Assembly: GCA_963565915.1 (NCBI GenBank)
Contig: OY751485.1
Span: 1,054,001-1,118,000 of the forward strand
Reading direction: 5' to 3'
Length of the DNA: 64,000 nt
Source: Entoloma clypeatum
Lineage: Eukaryota; Basidiomycota; Agaricomycetes; Agaricales; Entolomataceae
The position numbers and the translations under genes are program-made. Every line of letters begins with the position of its first letter. The stretch's first letter is position 1. The notes beneath the pieces were generated by a model, which saw only the letters and a list, made by a program, of their open reading frames with translations, did not search any database and was not told the DNA's origin. Shown here piece after piece: positions 40,701-51,719 of the stretch.

Positions 40701-41414
40701 CTTCCGCTTGCGGAGTTCGCGTACAACAATGCTCCGAGTGCTACGACCGGGATCTCGCCCTTCTTTGCCAATAAAGGTTATCATCCGAACCTCTCCGTCC
40801 ATCCGGAGCGCGACCTCGCATCCGCCCGTGCCCGACAATTCGTCGTAGACCTGGACGAGCTTCACCAAGAACTCAAATCTACAATCCTAGAAGCTCAACG
40901 ACGTTATCAAGGCCCCGCCGATCTCTGGCGTGCTCCGCCCCCTCCGCTCGAAGTAGGACAGCAAGCTTTTGTGAAGGCTAAGTTTTTCCGCACTACACGA
41001 CCCTCCAAAAAGCTGTCTGAAAAGTATCTTGGCCCCTTTGACATCCTTGCCAGGAATGGTACACACTCTTACACCCTCCGACTTCCGGACACCATATGCG
41101 GTGTTCACCCCGTTTTCCACATCTCCATGCTGGAGCCATCTGTTCCGAACGACATTCCGAACCGGACAGTAACTCCGCCTCCTCCGGTCGACGTTGAAGG
41201 AGAAGTGGAATACGAAATCGCCGAAATCCTTGACACCAAACTGGATCGTTGGCGTTCTTGCAAACTGCTCTACCTAGTCCGTTGGCTAGGCTATGAAGGA
41301 ACCGATGAGGAACAGTCCTGGCTACCCGCCACGGAACTCGAACACGCGACGGACTTAGTCGCGGACTTCCACTCCGCGTATCCGGAGAAACCGGGCCCCT
41401 TATCACACCTATAG
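37717..41414 (+). CDS. Gypsy-2a Pol
   Basis: The open frame entered by -1 frameshifting has no ATG before the protease VDSGSTHCFID (37875). RT: FRLS-type blocks, LDLRHAYHLVRI and YLDDILIYSDD (39001). RNase H: IETDASDYALGAIL, DKELLAI. Integrase: H2C2 finger (HDHILSGHPRQN ... CKSCTTC), core MDFIETLP, TSDRGPEF, HPEGDGQTERTN. C-terminal chromodomain (YLVRWLGYEGTDEEQSWLP). Intact. Differs from the 2b copy by at least one residue (QGPADL versus QGPTDL). Confidence 0.92.
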
Positions 41415-41484
41415 AAGCACGCAAGACTCTCATATTGCAAAAAAATAATAAAAAATAATGAAAAGAAACTAGAGGGGGGAGGGG

Positions 41485-42400
41485 CTACTGGGTTTTGGCC
41501 TTTTTGGCCGGCGGACCCTCATTCTCCGACCCTTCCTCCGACTCCTCCGTTTTTTCCCCTGTTTCTTCCTCCGCTTTCCTCGCCTGCTTTTTCTCCTCCT
41601 CCATTTTCTCCGCTTGCAGTTCCGCAAGCTCCCCCTCGTCCAACCCCTCGTCCTTCTCCTCGTCCTCTTCCTCGTCCTCTTCCGCACTTTTCGCCTCCCC
41701 TCCGTCATCCTCCGACTCCGGAGCCGCCGCCTCCAGCAAGAAGTTCCGGTAGGCGAGGTGGTTGTTTAAAATTTGCAGCTGCCGGAGCAGCGCCCAACCG
41801 ACCCTCGCCGACCGCTCCTCTCTCTCCTCCAGAGCCTCCCGGAGCTCCCGGAGCTCCTCCGCGACCCCTGCGCCGCAGCAGTTCTTTGCCCCGCTCGGGC
41901 CCGCGACCTCCGCGACGGCCTCCTCCGTCTTCCCCCGTTTCCGCTTCGCCCTCGTCTCGCCGGTTTTCAGGCAAACCCGTTTGCCGTCTTTACACCGCTG
42001 GCATGCGGTGCCTTTCCCCTGCCTAAGGAGACTGTCAGTAAGAAAAAGAAGATGAAAAAAAAGCGGGTACTCACAATGGCCACTTGCACTCCACCTTCGC
42101 CTCTGCACAGGCCTGACACGCCTCCCCCCGGACCTCCGATTCCTCCGCTCCGCTCTCCGCCCTCTGTTTCCCCGCCTTCTTCGCCCTCTTCCTCTCCGCC
42201 TCCACCTCCGCCTTCGCCTCCGCCTCTGCCTTCTTCTTCGCCTCTGCCTCCCTCGCCCTCCTCTCGGCCTCCGCCTTCTTCCTTGCCTCCGCCTCCTCCT
42301 TTTCCTTGCGTATCTGCGCCAGACGGCGCAGGAGCTCCTCTTCGGAGTCGTCTAGGTTGGCGCTGGATCGGGGGGGCTGTGTGCTCGAGCCTTGGGGCAT
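41485..42400 (-). CDS. Gypsy-2a antisense gene: coiled-coil Zn2Cys6 protein
   Basis: On the strand opposite to gag-pol, between pol and the 3' LTR. Exon 1 42400-42075, intron 42074-42023 (GTGAGT...CTGAC...TTAG), exon 2 42022-41485, giving 287 aa. Residues 18-80 are an Arg/Lys/Glu/Ala coiled coil. Residues 95-126 have C-x2-C-x6-C-x10-C-x2-C-x6-C, exactly the fungal Zn2Cys6 (GAL4-type) spacing, and the intron lies inside the linker. A second helical stretch follows (EELRELREALEEREER), then an acidic Glu/Asp tail and a basic AKKAKTQ end. The protein is identical to that of copy 2b as far as I can see. Zn2Cys6 proteins normally bind CGG triplets. Function inferred: nuclear DNA-binding regulator of the element or host. 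Confidence 0.8.
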
Positions 42401-42520
42401 GTTGGTGGTAACTGGAAGAAACCCTTGAAAGCCGCTCACCTCCGTTAAATAACCGAGACCACATGACCTTGTTTATTTTCTCGCGGTCTTCCATGGGTGT
42501 CAGACCTAAGAGGGGAATAC

Positions 42521-43242
42521 TGTTATATCCGTCTCCGAATCTCCGATCCACTCCGATCGTCCTCCGACTTTCCGGACTTTCCGGACATCCGTTACCTCCA
42601 CATCTCCGCACGTTGCCATCGTGCATTTCATATTCATAACTCCATGCCTTTATGCATTTCATATTCATATTCCCGTTTACTTATGCATCGCCTTTTCCGC
42701 ATGGTCCGTTGACCGACATCTCCGATGTTTGTTACAGTCGCTGGCAACTTACGCCACAACTCCGGACCTACTCCGACCATCTCCGTAAAGTAATCTCATT
42801 TAGATATTTAAGCTTGTACCATACCTGTAGTTCCTCAGTTCGAATATCAACAAAGTTCACTCCTCTACTCCCCGTTCATGCCAGAGATCCTCGCTGTGGT
42901 ACAATACGCCGACGACATCCTCATCTACTGCTCTTCCTCCATCGTTACCCTTCGACGAGCTCAGTACTGTGTCCGAGTCACAACTCCGACGTCGTCCGAC
43001 CATTTCCACGTCAACGTGTCTCTCACCGAGATCTTTCCGAGGACCTCCGCATCTCCGACCTCTCCTCCGACCTCCTGAAATTGGGACACCTTATCCAACA
43101 AACGGCGGCGCAACACATACGTTGAAGCCACGTCCCTCCCCTTCGTCGTTCCTCTGCATTCCCGGAGTTCTGCTCCGGCCTCAGTCCTTCGTCCGACCTC
43201 CGACGGACTCCGACGAAGCTCCGACTTTTCACCTACTTAACA
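42521..43242 (+). repeat. 3' LTR of Gypsy-2a
   Basis: 722 bp, preceded by the purine tract AAGAGGGGAATAC. Differs from the 5' LTR at scattered bases (for example near 42599 and 43156). Confidence 0.9.
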
Positions 43243-43247
43243 CTCTC

Positions 43248-43416
43248 CAACTAAGTGCCTTGCAAGGACTTAGCTCTGCTTGACCCGAACCGAGTTGTCC
43301 TTCTGAGGAACTCGCTGATTGACCAAGTCGACCTATTGAGGGACTTGTTGTGGAACCAGTTCAAACCCACGTGATCCGATCTGTTGAACTTGTTGTTGTA
43401 GGCTATCGCCGTAACA
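43248..43416 (+). repeat. Gypsy-3 5' LTR, second part
   Basis: Continues the LTR after the Gypsy-2a insertion and ends GCCGTAACA. Matches 49673-49841 of the 3' LTR. Confidence 0.88.
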
Positions 43417-43419
43417 AAA

Positions 43420-43430
43420 GGTCAAGCTGA
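43420..43430 (+). promoter_or_regulatory. Gypsy-3 self-priming primer-binding site
   Basis: GGTCAAGCTGA is the exact reverse complement of TCAGCTTGACC in the LTR (49620-49630), 33 nt downstream of TATATAA (49587-49593). The 5' LTR copy has one mismatch (TTAGCTTGACC). Confidence 0.72.
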
Positions 43431-44611
43431 TCAACGTCGTCAACCCACCGCGGTTTTAGACGCAAAGATTCTTCCCCGACGATCCACCTTTGGAGTCCCA
43501 TCTGACTCAGAAGACGAACAGGAGTTCGTTGACGCACCTGTCACACCACGACCACCGCCGACACCGTACAGAAGAGTAACCTCCTCTTTCGTACCAGTCA
43601 ACCCCACATCACCCTCTTACCTCTCTCTGAGACGAAACCCACCGCCGCCAGCTGCTGCTGCTGCTGCACCCAGACCGACCCCAGACAGCCCAAAGACTCT
43701 ACTTGTAGAAATGACTTGTCAAGTAAGGACCTCAGAAAAAGAAATCAAGATCAGCCCGCCGGCGATCTTCAATGGAGATAGAAGGAAACTATCTGAATTT
43801 TTGTTCGACGCGAACCTGTACCTGGAGATGAATGATGACATTTACAACTCCGACAAGAAGAAAATCCTGTTCACTGTCTCATACATGAAAGGAGGAACTG
43901 CCGGACCCTGGAAGGAGTCCTGGCACAGAGATATCAGCACCACCGGAGTATCCGTGTACCCAAAATACGCGGAGTTCATCGAGAAACTGAGGAAGTCGTT
44001 TTCCCCAGCCGACAAAGAAGGAGACACGTTAACCATGATGAAAACACAAAGAATGGAAGGCATGACTGCCGACGAATATGTTGAAAAGTTCAAGTTGTGG
44101 GCTGCAGAGTCTGATCAAAGACGATTGATCTCTCAGAGACTACTTCATGGAGGTGTTGCCACACGCGCTCCGAGACAAGATCTTGGGCCTTGATAAGGTC
44201 CCAGGAACAATGGAAGAATGGTACACCATGGCGTCCAGACTGGACAACCAGTGGAGAAGGGCCAAGGCAGTGGCTCAAAGACTCAGACCCGATGGGGGAA
44301 AAAAGAAGTTCAAAGTGAACTATAACCCCGCACCCCGAAATGCGCATTTCGCCCCAGACCCTAATGCCATGGACATTGACTGGCTAACTGCTGAAGAGAG
44401 AGACAACCACTTCAAGAAAGGGTTGTGCTTCGTCTGCCACCAGGCAGGACATCGTGCTGATGCACACAAAGGAGGAAAAACCCCGGTTGCGAACAATACG
44501 TTCAAAAAAGCATCCGACGCATATGCCCACATCCGAGGCATTTTCAAGGACTTACCAAATGAGGAACAAGACGCCTTGATCTCCGAAATGGAGAAACAGG
44601 GTTTTCAATAA
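43431..44611 (+). pseudogene. Gypsy-3 Gag
   Basis: The frame is open from just after the LTR without an ATG (Pro/Ala-rich leader) to MTCQVRTSEKEIKISPP (43711), then the gag core (NLYLEMNDDIYNSDKKKILFT, KLRKSFSPADKEGDTL). A one-base shift near 44130-44145 breaks it. The other frame continues EVLPHALRDKILGLD, a finger CFVCHQAGHRADAH (C-x2-C-x4-H then His rather than Cys), and stops TAA at 44609. Confidence 0.82.
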
Positions 44612-44625
44612 AGTGGCCTGTACCG

Positions 44626-47600
44626 ATGTCAGCCCCCGCTCAGTTTTCAATCTCCCTATCACCTGTAATTGTAGCCGACATGAATGACAAATCTTTTTCG
44701 ATCCCCATTTCAATGTCAGGAGAAGGAGAAAGCATTGATGAAAGACTAAAGATAAATGCCCTGATAGACTCAGGAGCAGGAGGAACCTTCTTGGATCAGA
44801 AGTTCGCCACAGCTAACCGAATGGAGCTTATCCCGTTATTAAAGCCCATTCGTGTGTTCAATGTGGACGGAACAAAGAACAAAGAAGGAACGATCACCCA
44901 TTGTACACGGAAGAAAATCTGGATTGATGACAAAGAACTCGACGTCAGATTCTTGGTAACTGGACTTGGAAAGGAAACCGCCATTTTGGGGTTACCCTGG
45001 TTAAAACAATACAACCCGAAGATTGATTGGGAAAGAGGAACCTTGGATATTGAAAGTATCAGGTTCAAGAAGACCCTGGCAGGGGTCATGAGGAAGAAAT
45101 TTGATGAGCTATTAGCATCAAAAGACAAGAAACCCATTGCAATTGCAGCATGGATGAAAGAAAAACCCAAACAAAGGATCTTCGCAACAGTAGAAGAAAT
45201 TGATGATGAAGAGACCCTTAAACCGAAAAAGGAGGCTCTACCGGCAAATGGACCTATCTTGAAAAGAATAGATAAAGAATCAGACGATGACCTAGACCTA
45301 TTCAGGACATATGTCACAACGGACGAACCTATTGAGGATATTTGGATCCAAGCCAAAACCTTGATCTCCCAGAAACTGACACACAACACGGACACCGCGG
45401 ACAAACCAAAGAAAGAACTACCAGAACGATATGATCAGTATCAGAAGGTGTTTGAGAAAGCGGCATCTGAGAGATTACCGGAACACAAAACATGGGACCA
45501 CGCAATTGACTTAAAACCGGACTTCACCCCGAAAGACTGCAAGGTTTATCCTTTGTCACCGGAAGAACAAACTAAATTGGACGAATTCCTTGATGAGAAC
45601 CTTTGAAAGGGGTACATCAGACCCTCGAAATCACCAATGGCATCACCCTTTTTCTTCATGGCTAAAAAGGACTTGGATAAGCTCAGACCCTGTCAGGACT
45701 ATCGGCGATTGAACGAGGGAACAGTGAAAAACGCATACCCGTTGCCCCTGGTCGGAGATTTATTGGACAAACTGAAAGGAGCAAAGGTCTTTACTAAACT
45801 GGACATGCGTTGGGGATACAACAACATACGGATCAAACCTGGCGATGAATGGAAGGCTGCATTCAAAACCAATCGAGGGTTGTACGAACCCTTGGTTGCC
45901 TTCTTTGGGTTAGCAGGCATGCCACCCACGTTTCAGGCAATGATGAACGAAATCTTCAAAGAAGAACTTGAGGAAGGATGGTTGCTGATTTATTTGGACG
46001 ACATCTTCATCTTCTCAGTCAATGACGAAATCGACACCGAATGAACGCTCCGCGTACTAAGAAAAATGATAGAGAATGACCTCTATCTCAACCTGGAAAA
46101 ATGCGAATTTGGAGTCAGGCAGTGCAAATACCTCGGACTGATTATCAAAGAAAACGAAATTGCAATGGACCCCGTTAAGTTATCGGGGATAGCAAAATGG
46201 CCAGAACCCACGACTGTCAAGCAAGTCAGATCTTTTCTTGGATTTGGAAACTTCTACCGAAGGTTTATTGGACACTACTCAGACACTGCCAAACCCCTGA
46301 ATGATCTAACAAAGGAGGATCAGGAGTGGGAATGGAGCGAAGACTGCCAGACGGCATTTGACACATTAAAGGACAAATTCGCGGAATCACCAGTATTGTT
46401 GATGCCGAACACTGACAAACCGTTCATCATAGAATCTGATGCATCAAAATGGGCGACAGGAGCAGTACTGCGCCAACAAGATGTGAATGGAGACTGGCAC
46501 CCCTGCGGATATATATCGCACTCGTTCTCTGTGCCAGAGCGGAACTATGAGATCTATGATCGGGAACTCTTGGGAATTATCCGATCACTGGAAACCTGGA
46601 GGCACTACCTCCTTGGGTCACCGTTTCCAACAGTGGTTCTGTCAGATCACAAGAACTTGACGTATTACCGGGAACCCCAGAAATTGAACAGACGACAAGC
46701 ACGGTGGAGATTGTATCTCTCTGAGTTTGAACTCAAACTAGTGCATACCCCAGGATCGAAGATGATCCAATCTGACGCCTTGTCAAGGCGACCGGACCAT
46801 ATACCCGAAGAGGACACTGATAACGAAGACATTATTGTCTTGCCAAATGACATTTTTGTCAAAACAGTGGACCTTGAGCTACAAGGAGATATTCTAAAAG
46901 CAACCAAAAACGATGAGCTCTTCTCGAAAGCCATCACTGCCCTAAAAGAATCGGAAACACCACCGATTAAATCCCATTTATCAGAATGGAGAACAGAAGA
47001 CGGAATATTATTCTTCCGTGACAGATGTTACGTACCACCAGATGAAACTCTGTGCCGGGAAATAACGAAACGATACCATGATTCCCTACCAAGGGGACAT
47101 CTGGGACATCTAAAAACCCTGGAACTGGTCAGAAGAAACTATTGGTGGCCAGGAATGTACGTGTTTGTCAAAAATTATGTTGGAGGATGTGCAACCTGCC
47201 AACAAATGAAAGTCAACACACACCCTACGAACCCCGGATTGATGCCGATTAAAGCCCAGAAAGATGCGAGACCCTTCTCACAGACCACCATCGATTTTAT
47301 TACGGATCTACCCGAGAGCAACGGGTTTGACAGTATCATGGTCGTAGTAGACCATGGTTCTACGAAGGGGGTAATTTCCATCCCTTGCACAAAAACCACC
47401 GACACGACCCTCACTGCCAAGCTTTATTTCGACCATGTGTACCGAAGATTCGGACTCCCAGACTCTATTCTGTCTGACAGAGGGCCACAGTTCGCCTCTC
47501 AGGTCTTCAGAGAACTAGGGCGACTCCTAGGGATCAAACTAATGATGAGCACGGCTTATCACCCTCAGACTGATGGAGAAACGGAAAGAGCAAATCAGGA

Positions 47601-48321
47601 ACTTGAGATCTATTTCCGAATGTTCCGTTCGAACAATCCTGAAACATGGCACGATCATAATTCAACAATGGAGTTCTGTCACAATCAAAGAACTCATTCC
47701 ACGATGAAACGATCCCCGTTCTATCTGATGATGGGACACGAACCAAGAGACATACCATTGGCATTTGACAAGACAAATGTGCCAAGCATAGAAGAACGGC
47801 TCAAAGAGCTGAAACAAGCAAGAGATGAAGTGCTGGCAGCGCACGAACTAGCCCGTCAGATGATGGCTGAAAGGTCAACACGAGGTTTCACTCCGTTTGG
47901 AAAAGGAGAACAGGTATGGCTAGAAGGGAAGAACCTCCGAATCGGATACCCTTCCAGAAAACTGGCACCCAAAAGAGAAGGACCCTTCACCATTTCCGAG
48001 GTGCTTGGGCCCATGACGTACAAATTGAAGCTTCCAGAACAATGGAAGATCCACCCCGTTTTCCACGCCTCCTTGTTAACACCTTATTGGGAAAATGACA
48101 CACATGGACCAAACTTCCACAACCCACCTCCTGATCTGATCGAAGGAGAACACAAGTACGAAGTAGAAGCAATCCTCACCCACAAGCGACAGGGCAGAGG
48201 GTACAAATATTTGGTCAAGTGGATGGGATACCCATCGAGCGATAACACGTGGGAACCCGAATCCAACTTAAAAAGAGCCCAAGAAACGCTGGGGTACTAC
48301 AAACAGACCCACCACCTTTGA
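44626..48321 (+). pseudogene. Gypsy-3 Pol with two TGA stops
   Basis: Protease (NALIDSGAGGTFLD), RT ([28 protein letters not shown]), RNase H (ESDASKWATGAVL), integrase (H2C2 HLGHLKTLELVRRNYWWP ... CATCQQ; core TIDFITDLP, LSDRGPQF, YHPQTDGETERAN) and chromodomain (YLVKWMGYPSSDNTWEPE). TGA at 45604 (NL-stop-KGYIRP) and 46042 (TE-stop-TLRVL) replace CGA Arg codons; otherwise open to 48321. Confidence 0.9.
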
Positions 48322-48346
48322 ACCCAACAACCCACATCCTCTCATC

Positions 48347-49243
48347 ATGACCACCGCTTTCGATACCGCCACCAAGGAACTCCACCGACACCGCCTCTTT
48401 AGGCTCCTGACCAAACCCGAGCACAATGACAGAGTGCTGCGGCACATTGACGATGAGACCGACCAATTCTTGGTCAACACATTGTTTGGGCTAATCACCC
48501 TCCACCAATTCCATTACGATACCACCGCCAACATCACCCGACTCATCGAGGGGCACATCGACACGCTCCTAGACAGAGGTGTCTACCAACAATTTGCAAG
48601 GCTGTTCCATAACCGCACGAACACCCCCGACGTCACGCTCCTAGACCCATCTGCAGAAAACCCTATCCTGACCACTCCCCTCCCCAATCTTGCCACCACC
48701 CCTGAACCAACCCCTATCCCTGATCCGGTTCCCCTCGTCATCAGGAACCCCGACACTCCAAGTACCACTTCTCCCGAATCCACGTCGCCCTTGACCAGCG
48801 ACCGAAGCCTTTCCGACGTCAAGACCGACATCAAGGGAAAGAAGAAATCCTATGGAGTTGTTAAACGCTCCAGAAGAAAAACCACACGCACCATCATGTC
48901 TATTCCATTAGGGCATGGATCATCATCCCAGACTCCCATCGATCTCACCAACGAACCCAATTACCTTGACTATGAGGTTGACACGCATGGACACGCTCAC
49001 TCCCCGAGCGGACCTTGGCGCCGTCCTGCTGGATGGCCACATATTGACAAAGGGCGCAAATGTGGTCTTTGTGCTAGGGCAGATGGACACATTGAGTGTC
49101 AATGCGGATACTATGTATGTCAGAAGTGTTGGAAGAAGGCACCCGGACACTACGATTACGAGTGCTTGGGCCCGGGTTATGCAGCGCTGGAAGATGACCA
49201 GTACGAGTTTGACAACGATGCCATACACAACATGGCAACTTGA
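48347..49243 (+). CDS. Gypsy-3 extra ORF downstream of pol: Cys/His-finger nuclear-type protein
   Basis: 298 codons starting 25 nt after the pol stop, same strand, ending just before the purine tract and 3' LTR. The N-terminal 90 residues are helical and His-rich. A Pro/Thr/Ser-rich linker (100-155) follows, then a basic NLS-like segment (GKKKSYGVVKRSRRK, 164-178) and TPIDLT (196-201), which resembles a SUMO-interaction motif. Cys residues 239, 242, 251, 253, 258, 261 and 273 with nearby His form a RING/ZZ-like zinc-finger candidate. The frame is intact although gag and pol of this copy are broken, and its end recurs in the second copy at 62916-63043. No family recognised. Confidence 0.7.
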   Translation: MTTAFDTATKELHRHRLFRLLTKPEHNDRVLRHIDDETDQFLVNTLFGLITLHQFHYDTTANITRLIEGHIDTLLDRGVYQQFARLFHNRTNTPDVTLLDPSAENPILTTPLPNLATTPEPTPIPDPVPLVIRNPDTPSTTSPESTSPLTSDRSLSDVKTDIKGKKKSYGVVKRSRRKTTRTIMSIPLGHGSSSQTPIDLTNEPNYLDYEVDTHGHAHSPSGPWRRPAGWPHIDKGRKCGLCARADGHIECQCGYYVCQKCWKKAPGHYDYECLGPGYAALEDDQYEFDNDAIHNMAT

Positions 49244-49284
49244 AAACATTGAAGCCGGTGACTTCAAGCATAGAAGGGGGGTAA

Positions 49285-49841
49285 TGTTACACTTTTTCAC
49301 CCTTTTCCTACGCACCTTCACACGACCCTTCAACCCTTGATTCCCCATCACACCCCGTTTCACTTAACTCCAATGACCCTGGGACATGTGTCCCCTCTAT
49401 CAGCGCTATGACTCATACTGACTCGGACTATTCCCCTTTTAGATACATTTTCACTCGTTATCTCTGACTGACGGCCTCACGGCCTTATCTCTGACTCTTA
49501 TGCCACAACCCCTTGAAACATCTATCTAACCAATGGCTTATTTAGCTCCTGCGCAGCACCTACTTATTTATAGCTATAGGATAACGTATATAAGACCTGT
49601 AACCTTAGAGTAGAGGTCCTCAGCTTGACCTAGGCAAACAACGCTTACTTGTCTACCACTTCGAACACTCTCTAACTAAGTGCCTTGCGAGGACTTAGCT
49701 CTGCTTGACCCGAACCGAGTCGTCCTTCTGAGGAACTCGCTGATTGACCAAGTCGACCTATTGAGGGACTTGTTGTGGAACCAGTTCGAACCCACGTGAT
49801 CCGATCTGTTGAACTTGTTGTTGTAGGCTACCGCCGTAACA
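49285..49841 (+). repeat. 3' LTR of Gypsy-3
   Basis: 557 bp TGTTACAC...GCCGTAACA, preceded by AGAAGGGGGGTAA. TATATAA at 49587 and the R-start 11-mer at 49620. Confidence 0.9.
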
Positions 49842-50327
49842 ATACCTTGCAAGGGAGATCTGAAGAGAAAGTTCTAAGGATTCCCCTGCAAGCTAGCTAG
49901 ATAAATAGTAAAATGAGATATGAAATAAGAGATAAAACGAGACACATGAATGATGAGCAATGATCGGGAGTAGGGATGGGGGATGAATGGAAACAAGATG
50001 AATGATAGTACCTGCGATCTGATGTGTGGAGTAGCGGATGGGCGCGGAGTCATCGGATGCGGAGAGACGGATAAGATGTCGGAGGCAGCAGATACAATCG
50101 GAGGACATCGGAGATGGTGGAATAGAAAGGAAAGGAAGAAAGGAAAGGAAAAGTGAAAAGTGAAAGTGGTTGCCCTTACAGCAGGCTTCCAGTTTGTTGT
50201 TAATTAAAATGCATCCACACTCTTGCCATGCTGTCTCTTGCTGACCGTGTTTTCTCCAGAATATTTCAGAGAAGAATAAACAAGGTGGGGGCATTACGGT
50301 ACTTAACCTGTTAACCAAATCTAACTC
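49842..50327. other. Spacer between Gypsy-3 and the unknown exon
   Basis: About 490 bp. A minus-strand frame of 176 codons covers part of it but looks random (Ser/His/Phe-rich). The right end has a plausible 3' splice site (CTAACTCAG near 50327). Confidence 0.35.
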
Positions 50328-50813
50328 AGGGATGAGGTTGTTTTTGTCAGCGAACACTCTCCTCCCTGTTTCCCAGCTAGCCAACGCTCTCCTAGCACCC
50401 CACTTGATCATACTCCTCAACATTCATCAGCCAGCCAACACTCTCCTCGTGGCTTGTCAGTTAGCCAACATTCCCCTCATGGTTCCCCATCATCCTCATT
50501 GTGTACTCTTCCCCTGCCTTCCAAACATGGGTCCAATGAGACTTTGGTTTTTGTGACTCCCCCCGAGGATATGGATCAGAAGCAGCTCCGTGCCAAGATT
50601 GACCATCTTCTGAATCAGATCGACACCATGTGTATCCAGTGCAGCACTGTGGAGAGACTTGTTGACAAGCATGCGGAGCAGCTGGATAGAATATCTGCTC
50701 ATTACCAACACACTTGTAAGGTGGCTTCTCATTGCCGCCTGTACCTCGCCCATCTGCAAAGAAAGCTTGCAGTACTTCAGCAGATGGTAGGTTTGCCTCT
50801 CCCAGAAGACTGA
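50328..50813 (+). CDS. 3' exon of an unrecognised gene (5' part not found)
   Basis: Open from a splice-acceptor-like CTAACTCAG to TGA at 50811-50813. The first part has a Ser/His/Pro repeat (SQHSPRG, SQHSPHG). Then comes a conserved-looking domain: TPPEDMDQKQLRAKIDHLL, a coiled coil with Cys (DTMCIQCSTVERLVDKHAEQLDRI) and a helical end (LQRKLAVLQQMVGLPLPED). It looks protein-coding but has no recognisable family. It could be the tail of a transposon-borne or host gene whose upstream exons were removed by Gypsy-3. Confidence 0.45.
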   Translation, partial: RDEVVFVSEHSPPCFPASQRSPSTPLDHTPQHSSASQHSPRGLSVSQHSPHGSPSSSLCTLPLPSKHGSNETLVFVTPPEDMDQKQLRAKIDHLLNQIDTMCIQCSTVERLVDKHAEQLDRISAHYQHTCKVASHCRLYLAHLQRKLAVLQQMVGLPLPED

Positions 50814-50877
50814 CTCACAGGGGGATATTTTAGTTGTACTTGCCCCCTCTCTGAACTATCCTCATTCTCAGTAGAAG

Positions 50878-51599
50878 TGTTAAGTAGGTGAAAAGTCGGA
50901 GCTTCGTCGGAGTCCGTTGGAGGTCGGACGAAGGACTGAGGCCGGAGCGGAACTCCGGGAATGCGGAGGAACGACGAAGAGGAGGGACGTGGCTTCAACG
51001 TATGTGTTGCGCCGCCGTTTGTTGGATAAGGTGTCCCAATTTCAGGAGGTCGGAGGAGAGGTCGGAGATGCGGAGGTCCTCGGAAAGATCTCAGTGAGAG
51101 ACACGTTGACGTGGAAATGGTCGGACAACGTCGGAGTTGTGACTCGGACACAGTACTGAGCTCGTCGAAGGGTAACGATGGAGGAAGAGCAGTAGATGAG
51201 GATGTCGTCGGCGTATTGTACCACAGCGAGGATCTCTGGCATGAACGGGGAGTAGAGGAGTGAACTTTGTTGATATTCGAACTGAGGAACTACAGGTATG
51301 GTACAAGCTTAAATATCTAAATGAGATTACTTTACGGAGATGGTCGGAGTAGGTCCGGAGTTGTGGCGTAAGTTGCCAGCGACTGTAACGAACATCGGAG
51401 ATGTCGGTCAACGGACCATGCGGAAAAGGCGATGCATAAGTAAACGGGAATATGAATATGAAATGCATAAAGGCATGGAGTTATGAATATGAAATGCACG
51501 ATGGCAACGTGCGGAGATGTGGAGGTAACGGATGTCCGGAAAGTCCGGAAAGTCGGAGGACGATCGGAGTGGATCGGAGATTCGGAGACGGATATAACA
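50878..51599 (-). repeat. 3' LTR of Gypsy-2b
   Basis: 722 bp, reverse complement of the Gypsy-2a LTR type. Confidence 0.9.
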
Positions 51600-51719
51600 G
51601 TATTCCCCTCTTAGGTCTGACACCCATGGAAGACCGCGAGAAAATAAACAAGGTCATGTGGTCTCGGTTATTTAACGGAGGTGAGCGGCTTTCAAGGGTT
51701 TCTTCCAGTTACCACCAAC

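Larger units (their letters stand above)
36030..43242 (+). mobile_element. Gypsy-2a: chromovirus with antisense Zn2Cys6 gene (gag deleted)
   Basis: 722-bp LTRs (36030-36751, 42521-43242), TSD CTCTC (36025-36029, 43243-43247). Same family as Gypsy-2b (50878-58320, inverted), 230 bp shorter because of an internal gag deletion. Pol and the antisense gene are intact. Few differences from 2b, so a recent copy. Confidence 0.93.
35175..49841 (+). mobile_element. Gypsy-3: chromovirus with extra sense ORF, split by Gypsy-2a
   Basis: The 5' LTR (35175-36029 plus 43248-43416) carries a solo LTR and the whole Gypsy-2a element. The 3' LTR is 49285-49841 (557 bp). Subtracting insertions, the 5' LTR is the same length. 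Internal order: primer site, gag (frameshifted), pol (two TGA stops), 298-aa extra ORF, purine tract, LTR. No matching 5-bp duplication is seen outside the LTRs (AGAGC versus ATACC), so one end may have been rearranged. Confidence 0.88.

Noticed and set aside
38117..41120. Many 60-150 codon frames opposite Gypsy-2 pol (and mirrors at 53000-56003)
   Set aside because: Shadows of the intact pol frame with no motifs and no splice structure, unlike the antisense gene further downstream.
41773..42411. 212-codon Pro/Ser-rich frame on the pol strand
   Set aside because: Complement of the GAG/GCG-rich antisense gene, an artefact of its purine-rich codons.
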